A DNA stretch of 64,000 nt, taken from the NCBI GenBank assembly GCA_020638995.1, contig JACKHM010000004.1, positions 806,001-870,000 on the forward strand, in the 5' to 3' direction. The notes beneath the pieces are model-generated. The model saw only the letters and a list, made by a program, of their open reading frames with translations. It was not told the DNA's origin and did not search any database. Below are positions 24,473 through 31,941 of the stretch, piece by piece (the stretch's first letter is position 1; every line of letters starts with the position of its first letter). Source of the stretch: Planctomycetaceae bacterium. GTDB taxonomy: Bacteria > Planctomycetota > Planctomycetia > Pirellulales > Pirellulaceae. The position numbers and the translations under genes were made by a program.

Positions 24473-26502
24473 CTTCGGCTTCAGATGACCCCCAACAATC
24501 CGATCAAGTGCTGCGGTGCCAATGCGGCGGGAATGTTCGGTTTTCGGATATTGATCGTGGCCAGATGGTCTACTGTGATTCGTGCGGCACGGGTATGAAC
24601 ATACCAACGGTCGACGCGATGCCCGAACACCAATCATCATCGACCGTGACCGATGACTCCGCCTTCTCTCCCGAGTTGCCTGCGGATCTACAGGAACGGG
24701 TCCTCAAGTCCGTGCATTGCTTATGCGGCCGGGAAATTGAAGTCACGCTGAGGGATCTCTCGCAGACACTGTACTGCCCCTCCTGTGGTTCTGGTGTGCC
24801 CGTGACGCGTTCGCTGTCTCGACGATCTCAGTTCGCCCGCGTCTTTGCTGAGGACGACGAAGCAGTCACCTCACCTTTGCGCAGACCGACCAGCTCGTCG
24901 CGTGGGATCAAATTAGTCCTCACAACAATCGCGGCGATCGTTGTTGGTTTTGCCTCAGTTATCATCGGCAATGTGCTGCGGCACGATTTGCCGGTAGCGA
25001 CCAACTTGCAGGATGGCTCGATCCTGCATCGCGTCGGGCCCGCCGGGCCGACACCAGCTGCGGATGAAGTCGATGCTGCGGTGATTACGCCTGAAGTGAT
25101 TGCCGCCTTGGCGGACAACCCCGATCCGTTCCGGGCCTTGATGCTCGCTCGTGCCTGGGAGCAGACGATACGAAAGGCCGCAATCGACGACTCCGACGAA
25201 CGATATCGGCTGCTTTCCGAGATGACTCGGCGTATTCTGACGGATGCGGAGCAGCCGATGCTGGCTCACATTGCGGAATTGAAGTCGCTCGCGGATCCCG
25301 AGTTGGCGCTGCGCAGCGCCAGGGATTGGCTCGAAGTACTCAGCGCGTTGCGAGTCGCTGACGAGGACGAACGACGCACGCAACTCGAAGCCATGATCCC
25401 TTCGCTGCTCGTGGAATTGAATCCCATCACCGCTGATATGATCGAGTCGTTACTCGCGAATCAACGACCGCAGGAGGCCTTGATCCAGGCCGGTTTGTGG
25501 CGGCTAGATTTGGTGGCCCAGCGAGCCGCCGAACGGGATGCCCGCGTCGTCCGACTCGCCGAAGTAGCCGTCGAACTTCGCGGGCGATTGGCGCCCGAAC
25601 CGCCCAATACTGATTCGACCACGTCGGAGTTCCTGCGACTGCTGGGTAGGCTTGCCTCCGCTTTGCGTGACGGCGATCTCGCGGCCGCCCGCGCAGATGT
25701 CGCGACCGCCGAGGCGATGCTCGCCGAACATGGCGAGCGACTCGCGACTCACCAATCTCGGTTCAACGATATGCGTGAACGACTCCAACTACTGACATCG
25801 CTTGACGAGGAAGTGGCCAGCATTCAAATGCTCTTACAAGATTCGCTGACGGCCACTCGCAAGGGCCGCGTTTCCAAGGCAATGAATCTTGAAGCTAAAT
25901 CGCGTCTAATCGCTGCCGTCACCACGATGACCAAAACGCACGCCTCGACACTCCGTGCGCAAGCCAGCGAAGTTCGTCTCGCCTTGCGTCTTGCGCAAGG
26001 AACGCGCGCTGTCAACGACGCAATCGCCTGCCAGGAACAAGGCGACATCGACGCACGCGATCACGAAGTCCGCCGCGCCTACCAGCTCTTGCCAGGGCTC
26101 GCCGAACAGGACATTTTTCCGCTGCTGGAGCGGATTGAACCATGGAAGAAGTCGGCACTGTTCCCACGTGAGGCCGACACGTCGTCGCGATCAAACGCGG
26201 CGAAACGGATCGCGATCTGTGACTCATTCGAATCTACGCTGGAAGCCTACGCAAAGGGTGAGATTGAGCAATTACTGGAAGCGAGCCTCGAATTCCACGT
26301 CGAAATGGCGGGGACCCCAGACGCGAGGCCGTTTGAGGACCAACTGATTGTCAACCTCCTCCACGCATTGCGAATTAAAGGGCCCGATGTTGACTATACG
26401 TCGCTTCGCGAGAAACTCTCCTCATCGTCTTCTTGGAAACGGGATCCACGCTGGCAAGAACTTGCCCGTGAGCTGACGGCAGCGTCTGAGGAGCTTCGCT
26501 GA
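24469..26502 (+). CDS. Zinc-ribbon single-pass membrane protein, helical, unknown function
   Basis: 677 aa, ATG at 24469, overlapping the previous stop (ATGA). Two Cys-rich ribbons lie at the N-terminus: residues 17-40 (CQCGG and CDSCG) and about 84-107 (CLCGR and CPSCG). A membrane helix (LVLTTIAAIVVGFASVIIG) follows at about residues 146-166. The remaining 510 residues are almost entirely alpha-helical with TPR-like or coiled-coil character and no recognisable domain. It is the last gene of the rightward operon. By position and build (cytoplasmic zinc ribbons, one helix, long helical ectodomain) it may be the counterpart of the 989-aa protein of the leftward operon, although I see no sequence similarity. 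Confidence 0.8.
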   Translation: MTSASDDPQQSDQVLRCQCGGNVRFSDIDRGQMVYCDSCGTGMNIPTVDAMPEHQSSSTVTDDSAFSPELPADLQERVLKSVHCLCGREIEVTLRDLSQTLYCPSCGSGVPVTRSLSRRSQFARVFAEDDEAVTSPLRRPTSSSRGIKLVLTTIAAIVVGFASVIIGNVLRHDLPVATNLQDGSILHRVGPAGPTPAADEVDAAVITPEVIAALADNPDPFRALMLARAWEQTIRKAAIDDSDERYRLLSEMTRRILTDAEQPMLAHIAELKSLADPELALRSARDWLEVLSALRVADEDERRTQLEAMIPSLLVELNPITADMIESLLANQRPQEALIQAGLWRLDLVAQRAAERDARVVRLAEVAVELRGRLAPEPPNTDSTTSEFLRLLGRLASALRDGDLAAARADVATAEAMLAEHGERLATHQSRFNDMRERLQLLTSLDEEVASIQMLLQDSLTATRKGRVSKAMNLEAKSRLIAAVTTMTKTHASTLRAQASEVRLALRLAQGTRAVNDAIACQEQGDIDARDHEVRRAYQLLPGLAEQDIFPLLERIEPWKKSALFPREADTSSRSNAAKRIAICDSFESTLEAYAKGEIEQLLEASLEFHVEMAGTPDARPFEDQLIVNLLHALRIKGPDVDYTSLREKLSSSSSWKRDPRWQELARELTAASEELR

Positions 26503-26795
26503 CGTTTCGTAACGTGCGGGCTCAGCGACGCTGACTGAACTCGCATGAAGGATGAATTGGCGAGCGAAATCGAGTTCAAAACATCTTACGAACACCGCGT
26601 ACGGTAAAGCAAATCGAACGAACACTTCGCTCTTTGAAAGCTTGGCTTTAGCATCACGAAAGCAATTGGATCTCAGCCGATCTGGCGTCTGATTCGGTTG
26701 TGCTGCGGCTGAATCAGAAGGTCAGTAGGGTTGGCGCCGCTGCTGGCGCGGACCGGTTGCGTAGAGACGCACTGCGTTTTGGCTTCGATCACCAG
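26503..26795. other. Intergenic, no gene seen
   Basis: About 290 bases between the end of the rightward operon and the transposase remnant. I see no coding frame with family features, no strong terminator hairpin with a T-run, and no RNA gene. The end of the decayed insertion sequence probably lies here, but I could not find its terminal repeat. Confidence 0.5.
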
Positions 26796-27363
26796 CTACG
26801 CGGCGTCGCGGTAGTAGTATCGCAACATGCCGCCCAACCGCTCACGACATTCAATGTTGCCAGCGATCTGCCTGACTTCTTCGTCGAGATCGATGATCGT
26901 GTTTTCGAGTCCCTGGTGGTTTCTTTCGCTGTGATAGTGGGAAAGATACTCGCGAACAGCAGTTCGCAACATGTTTTCGCCGAAGAAGATCATTCTGTTG
27001 AAGCATTCGGATTTGATACTTCTCATGAACCTTTCTTGGTGGGCGTTCAAGTTGGGACTCTTCGGAGGCAACTGCACCGCTTCGACGCCTTCGTTGCCAA
27101 GGAAGTCGCGAAACGATTCGCAGAACTTGGTGTCGCGATCCATGAGCAAGTAGCGTTTGCCGTTGAGGAAGCCGTCTTCGAAGTTTGTCAGGCTTCGGGC
27201 GGTCTGCTTTGTCCATGCCTCGTTGGGTTGAACTGTGCAGCCAGCAAAGTGAACACGTCGCGTCTTCAGTTCCATGACGAACAGCAAGTAGTAAGTGACG
27301 AGACCGCCTTTGGTCCAGACGTCGATCGTCGTGAAGTCGATGGCTGCCAGCACATCCCAATGT
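26796..27363 (-). pseudogene. Integrase-core (DDE) transposase, 5' half missing
   Basis: The remaining 185 residues begin inside the integrase catalytic core (VLAAIDFTTIDVWTKGGLV), include LLMDRDTKFCESFRDFLG and LPPKSPNLNAHQERFMRSIK, and end normally at YYYRDAA with a stop. The Asp residues and the late Glu of a DDE active site are present. The N-terminal helix-turn-helix portion is missing, since homology stops abruptly at 27363. A second copy of the same gene at 29906-30741 keeps the N-terminus and lacks the C-terminus. The two share 351 bp at about 93% identity, so they are diverged copies rather than halves of one gene cleanly split. It is not expected to be active. Confidence 0.85.
27013..27363 (-). 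repeat. 351-bp imperfect direct repeat, copy A
   Basis: Aligns without gaps to 29906-30256 with about 25 mismatches counted by eye. It encodes the middle of the integrase catalytic core. The homology ends sharply on both sides and brackets the serine-recombinase insert at 27364-29905. Confidence 0.9.
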
Positions 27364-27386
27364 CAGTAGTTCCCAATGGGGCCAGT

Positions 27387-29528
27387 TCATTGCTTAAGGC
27401 GCGCAAGTCGTTCGTAGGCTTGTCGGTCGATGCCTTGAGACTGTTCGGCATGGAGCAGACGCTGGACGACCTGGGTGATCCACAGCAGCATTTCCTTGAA
27501 ACGCAATAGCTCGAGAAACAAGGTGGGGGCTGCTCCCGATTTGCCTTTGGCAAGCTTGATGTGCAGCCACACCCACACGTTGCGTAGCACCAACGCGATG
27601 CCCACAAACAACAGCCGCTGACGCGGGTCGCGTGTGCAGGTGCGAATACGTGCTTCGTGCATTTGACGATAGCTCGTTTCGATTCCAAATCGTTTGCGGT
27701 ACGTCTCGCGAATCTCGCGCGGTGTGCGACGCACTTTCCAAACCACGTACATTAACTTCTTCCGACGACGCTCGTTGGTCTTCTTGTGCCGATAACTCTT
27801 GCTGGCCACGCAGATGGTGAGTTTCGTTGTCCGCCGCTGTTGGGCCATCGCGATGATGGTCTGTTCGATTTCCTTGGCATCGGAAAGTTGCTCGAACCGA
27901 CCGACCGTTACAGCAACCGTCTCTTCGGTGACATCGCCACCACGCCACACGATGCGCATCGTCACTTGGTCGTTGTCGCGTTTGAGAACGACCTTTTCCA
28001 CGAGGCCGCGGAACAGCGACTTCTTCTGCGACCAAGAGAGCACGCCTTGATTCCACAACTCCGGCAAGGCTGCGCCAATCTCCTTGAGCATCTCCAGTAG
28101 GTCGGCGGGGATAGCCCAGCATTGACTATGCTGCTTCTTGATGTCCAGCGCCTCTTCGGCAGATTGAAGTTCACGCAATGCTGCTTCCCAACGATGTTCC
28201 AACTCGGCAGTAACCAAGCGATTTTCGGGTTCGCTATGACGGTATTGCCGCTCGGCCAGATGCGCCGCATGACGCAGGCGTTCCACTTGTTGGTATTGAA
28301 CTCGAAGCAGTTCGTCGCGGCGGCGATCGGACTCTTGCAACGTGCGGTCTGCCAGATTGATCTCGGCCACCGAGAGGGCCTCGAAGAAGCAAGCCAACGC
28401 TCGCGGATCGACTGTATCCGACCAGATTATTTGACAGATCGGCTCGCCCGCGCTGGACGCTAGGTGCGAGCAGGTGTAACGCGGCTTGTCCTTATACTGA
28501 ATCGTCATCTTGTGGCCGCAATGACCGCAGTAGGCGATCCCTTGCAGCAGCACTTTGCCCTCGCGAGGCACGCCGCGTGTCATGCGCCGTTTGTATTCGC
28601 TGCGATTATCTCGAAGCATGGAACCGATTTTCTCAAAGTCTTCCCACGAGACATAGGCCGGATACTTGTCCTTCACGAGGGCTTTCCATTGATCTGCCGG
28701 CAGGTAATCTCGTCGCTTCGTCGCCACTCCGTTTTCGTAGCGGATGCGTGTACGGCCGTAGGCGAAAGCGCCCGCATACGCGGGATTTCGCAGCGTATTG
28801 ATGATCTGGCCGGTCGTCGGTTGCCGCCACTGCAGGGCGCCGTCACGGTCACGACGAGGAATCAGCAGATTCTGGTTCCGCAACACACGCATGACTTTGG
28901 GTGCCGTTCGTTGTTGCAGCATCGTTTGAAAGATCAACGTCAATCGATCTTGGACTTCGCGATCCGGTGTCTTCACCACCTCGCCCGTCGCCGTTCGATC
29001 CAGTCCCGTCGGCAACATCACAGCCAACTCGCCTCGCTTCGCTTTGCTCAGAACGCCTGCGGTCAGACGAGCTTTGATCGTGTGCAATTCCAACTCCGAG
29101 ATCTGACCTTTCAGCCCCAACAGCAACCGGCCATTGACCGACGACGGATCATACACACCGTCGCGATCGGCAATTAAGCAACTCGCCCGTCCACACAGGT
29201 CGAGCAGTTGATACCAATGGGAGCAGTTCCTGGCCAGACGCGTTGCATCGTAGGCGATCAGGATGCCGATCTGACCCAAAGCAACTTCAGCGACCAACTC
29301 CTGAAATCCGACGCGTCCCTCGGTCGTCGCACCACTGCGCCCCAAGTCGACATCAACAACGTCAACGCCTGCTTCAGGCCACCCGAGCTCGATAGCGCGC
29401 TGCCTCAAAGCGTACTGAAGTTTCAAGCTCTCTTGGTTGTGGGTCATCTGCTGCGCTGTGGATTGGCGGATGTAGATGACCGCGCGTCGAGTTAGATGAG
29501 CCGGGAGAATCAACTCGGAAGTGTTCAT
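27387..29528 (-). CDS. Large serine recombinase with DDE-transposase-like C-terminus (chimera)
   Basis: 713 aa, ATG at 29528. Residues 10-150 form a resolvase domain with the nucleophile in VIYIRQST (Ser23), then GILIAYDATRLARN. Residues about 165-300 are the recombinase domain (PDREVQDRLTLIFQTM, then INTLRNPAYAGAFAYG). Residues about 330-380 carry the zinc ribbon (GIAYCGHCGHKM). A coiled coil follows to about residue 445. A catalytic-type tail (LFRGLVEKVVLKRDNDQVTM) runs to about 565. From about residue 569 the sequence changes to KLTICVASKSYRHKKTN and then RETYRKRFGIETSYRQMHE, the Y-x2-R...E signature of the C-terminal part of IS4-type DDE transposases. The fusion is in frame. The first 560 residues look intact, so recombinase activity is possible. 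Confidence 0.85.
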   Translation of the reverse strand: MNTSELILPAHLTRRAVIYIRQSTAQQMTHNQESLKLQYALRQRAIELGWPEAGVDVVDVDLGRSGATTEGRVGFQELVAEVALGQIGILIAYDATRLARNCSHWYQLLDLCGRASCLIADRDGVYDPSSVNGRLLLGLKGQISELELHTIKARLTAGVLSKAKRGELAVMLPTGLDRTATGEVVKTPDREVQDRLTLIFQTMLQQRTAPKVMRVLRNQNLLIPRRDRDGALQWRQPTTGQIINTLRNPAYAGAFAYGRTRIRYENGVATKRRDYLPADQWKALVKDKYPAYVSWEDFEKIGSMLRDNRSEYKRRMTRGVPREGKVLLQGIAYCGHCGHKMTIQYKDKPRYTCSHLASSAGEPICQIIWSDTVDPRALACFFEALSVAEINLADRTLQESDRRRDELLRVQYQQVERLRHAAHLAERQYRHSEPENRLVTAELEHRWEAALRELQSAEEALDIKKQHSQCWAIPADLLEMLKEIGAALPELWNQGVLSWSQKKSLFRGLVEKVVLKRDNDQVTMRIVWRGGDVTEETVAVTVGRFEQLSDAKEIEQTIIAMAQQRRTTKLTICVASKSYRHKKTNERRRKKLMYVVWKVRRTPREIRETYRKRFGIETSYRQMHEARIRTCTRDPRQRLLFVGIALVLRNVWVWLHIKLAKGKSGAAPTLFLELLRFKEMLLWITQVVQRLLHAEQSQGIDRQAYERLARLKQ

Positions 29529-29552
29529 CGAGAACCTCCATGAGAATGTGGT

Positions 29553-29867
29553 TTATTTCGGTGATGATTTCTTCTTGGCACGCCGCTTCGAGACGCGGCC
29601 AGACTTCACGTGGGCGGATCGACACAGCTCGTACTCCTTCACGAGGGCAAGGAACTCCTTGACAGCACTCGTCGAGAGTTTCGCGCGTGGTGCGATCCGC
29701 TCCAACACGGAAAGATTGGTGGCTTCGCGCAGAATCATCAGGCGGTGGTCACCGCGAAAGACCACATAGACGCGCGCCGAATGCGTATCTCCGCCGGTAA
29801 CAGAATGGACCTTAAACCGCTGTCCAAAGAGAGGGTGACTCGGATCGGTCACCTCCACCTCTTCCAA
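29553..29867 (-). CDS. Small protein carried with the serine recombinase (DUF5372-like?)
   Basis: 104 aa, with a possible TTG start at 29867. It lies 24 nt upstream of the recombinase and probably forms one transcript with it. The N-terminus VTDPSHPLFGQRFKVHSV and the following beta-strand pattern remind me of short mobile-element proteins of the DUF5372 type. The C-terminus is highly basic (KSGRVSKRRAKKKSSPK), suggesting nucleic-acid binding. The reading frame stays open upstream to the junction at 29905, so the original start may have been lost when the element inserted. The function is unknown. Confidence 0.55.
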   Translation of the reverse strand: MEEVEVTDPSHPLFGQRFKVHSVTGGDTHSARVYVVFRGDHRLMILREATNLSVLERIAPRAKLSTSAVKEFLALVKEYELCRSAHVKSGRVSKRRAKKKSSPK

Positions 29868-29905
29868 AACTTCCCCGACTACCGGGGTCCCAAGAACACA
29901 CTTCG

Positions 29906-30256
29906 TTGATACTTCTCATGAACCTTTCGAGATGGGCGTTCAAGTTGGGACTCTTCGGAGGCAACTGCACCGCTTCGACGCCCTCATGGCCAAGAAAGTC
30001 GCGGAATGACTCGCAGAACTTGGTGTCGCGATCCATGAGCAGGTAGCGATTGCCAATGAGGAAGCCATCTTCACAGTTCGTCAGGTTGCGGGCGGTCTGC
30101 TTCATCCATGCCTCGTTGGGTTGAACTGTGCAGCCAGCAAAGTGAACCCGTCGCGTCTTCAGTTCCATTACGAACAGCAAGTAGTAAGTGACGAGACCGC
30201 CTTTGGTCCAGACGTCGATTGTCGTGAAGTCGATGGCTGCCAGCACATCCCAATGT
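29906..30256 (-). repeat. 351-bp imperfect direct repeat, copy B
   Basis: Partner of 27013-27363, same orientation, about 93% identical, no gaps. Its left end is the junction with the serine-recombinase insert. The right side continues into the N-terminal half of the same transposase gene. Confidence 0.9.
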
Positions 30257-30741
30257 GTTTTGACGAAAGTTGCCCAACTTGTCGTTCGCTCGCGATCGGG
30301 CGCCGGTTCTATCCCGTGTTGCTTAAGAATGTTGCCGACGGACTGATCGGAAATGTCGTGACCAAGATTCTGTATTGCACCAGCAATTCGGTCGTATCCC
30401 CACGCGGGATTCTCTGTGGCCATTCGAACTACAAGCTGGACAATCTCGTGCGAGAGTGCCTGTCGACCGACTTTCTTTCGCCGGTCACTGTAATCATGTT
30501 TGGCAGCAACGAGCTTCCGATGCCATCGTAGGATTGTGTCAGGCGTGAACAGCGTGCCAACTTCTTCGAGTCGCTTCCGTCCGAGTATTTTGCCTTTGAC
30601 GGCAAGCCTTCGACGTTGGTCGTCATTGAGCAAGATGCGTCTCTTGCCAACAAGCTCTTTGAGCACTTGGTTCTCTGTGCGGAGGTAGTCATTTGATTCT
30701 TGCTGCTGACGGTTGATCCAACCGGCGAGAATCACCAGCAT
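29906..30741 (-). pseudogene. Integrase-core (DDE) transposase, 3' end missing
   Basis: Starts at ATG 30741 (MLVILAGWINRQQQESNDYL) with the usual leader of this family. It continues through the HTH part (GRKRLEEVGTLFTPDTILRW, then NPAWGYDRIAGAIQNLG) and the DDE core (AAIDFTTIDVWTKGG, then LLMDRDTKFCESF). Homology ends at NAHLERFMRSIN near 29906; the frame then runs about 30 unrelated codons into the insert before a stop at 29812. The final Glu and C-terminal helix are lost, so the product should be inactive. It belongs to the planctomycete integrase-core transposases related to IS3/IS481; the exact family is undetermined. Confidence 0.85.
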
Positions 30742-31095
30742 CAGTTCCCAAGGCTGAAGGACGAATTGCAAGAGTTGGCCACGGTTCGGTGAAAGGTGAA
30801 ATTCTTCACCATCGGCTCGCGAATGCCAACGGTCAATGTCCTCGGCCCAATCGTTGCGACGTGTCGATGAGATGAACGGTGAGTATTCGGTTTAGTAAAA
30901 GCTTGACGCCGCCTGCGGCGACCGAGATTGTCGACAGCCAAGAGCGTGAAGAATCAATGAAACCTTGCAGTTAGCGTTCGGCCGACTTTTTTTACCCTAT
31001 GGTAGAAATCGCCGACGACTTTCCCGAGTGCAAGTCGAGTTGCGAATGATCCGCTTCCCCATTGGGTTTACCTTTGTGTTCACCAACGGGTGCCA
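30742..31095. other. Intergenic region with a small hairpin
   Basis: About 350 bases between the transposase remnant and the ECF sigma gene. The only structure I see is a short inverted repeat at 30907-30920 (CGCCGC-CT-GCGGCG). Read on the minus strand it is followed by TCAAGCTTTTAC, so it may end the sigma-factor transcript. The T-run is too short to be sure. No gene is apparent. Confidence 0.35.
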
Positions 31096-31704
31096 CTATT
31101 GCGTATCGACGCCAAGTTCCTCGGCCCATTTGGCCTTGATCTGCCCAATCCGCCGTTCAACGGTTCGCAGCGCGCAACCAACTTGATCTGAGATCTCGTG
31201 ATTGTTAAAGCCTTCCAGCTTGAGACAGGCGATTTGCCGCGTTTGATCATCTGGCAGCATGTGGAGGAGTTGATCAAATTCCTCCATCGATTGAAGGATT
31301 GCATCCGGAGTCACATCGCCGCGAGCTTCGACATTTTGTGCTCCCGCAACTTGCGACTCGTGTGGTGACTTGAGCACCGACTCGCCAGCTTCACCGCGAC
31401 GTTGATCTTTACGGAAGTGATCGATTGCTTTGCGCTTTGTAAGCAGCGCGAGTACCTGCCACAGATCCTCGCGATCTTCAAGCCCCTTCTTGAACCCATC
31501 GCCTTTGACCTGCTCACAAAAGTCCGCGAACGCGCTGAGCGCCGCGTCTTCTTCGTCAGCAACGCGGCGCCGTGCGTTGCCAAGCTGCTTGTGCGCCAAG
31601 CCGCGCATCCGCCGCCAATACCGCTCCCAGAGCTTAGCGGCTGCGTACTGGTCGCCCTCTTTGAACTCGCGTAACCACTGCGTCACCGAACCTTCGTGAG
31701 GCAT
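31096..31704 (-). CDS. ECF sigma factor, planctomycete type
   Basis: ATG at 31704 (MPHEGSVTQWLREFKEGD) matches the usual start of this group; a GTG at 31821 would add 39 unrelated residues. 202 aa. Region 2: AAAKLWERYWRRMRGLAHK, then DEEDAALSAFADFCEQV and LLTKRKAIDHFRKDQRR. Region 4: LLHMLPDDQTRQIACLKLEG, then NHEISDQVGCALRTVERRI. The 'GSVTxWLxxLKxGD' opening is typical of a large planctomycete ECF group often encoded beside Ser/Thr kinases. The kinase gene lies upstream on the same strand, ending 237 nt before this start, so the two may be co-regulated. Confidence 0.9.
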   Translation of the reverse strand: MPHEGSVTQWLREFKEGDQYAAAKLWERYWRRMRGLAHKQLGNARRRVADEEDAALSAFADFCEQVKGDGFKKGLEDREDLWQVLALLTKRKAIDHFRKDQRRGEAGESVLKSPHESQVAGAQNVEARGDVTPDAILQSMEEFDQLLHMLPDDQTRQIACLKLEGFNNHEISDQVGCALRTVERRIGQIKAKWAEELGVDTQ

Positions 31705-31941
31705 GTCACAGTCCCCATTCGACGATGGAATCAAATAGCCCGCAATTGTAGCTAGAATCAATTGCGGGACGCAACCATTGCAAGTTACTACGCAACGGCA
31801 ACGCTCACGAAATGACTTCACCTCAATTGGCTCGCCGGGCGGGAGACGGGCATCGTGAAGAGGAAGTTTAACCTGGGGGATTCATGTCGGTGCGTGTCCC
31901 AGTTTTCCTGCCTGCTTTCTGCGCTCCTGGCGGTTTCACTC

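Noticed and set aside
1..26502. Assignment of the stator-like genes to Zorya
   Set aside because: Only the MotA-like/TolR-like part and the long tail are comparable. No ZorC, ZorD or ZorE genes were seen and the TolR-like proteins have no OmpA-type peptidoglycan-binding domain.
1..26502. Possible type VI secretion or gas-vesicle locus because of the many membrane and vWA proteins
   Set aside because: No Tss, Hcp, VgrG, ClpV or Gvp-like sequences were found.
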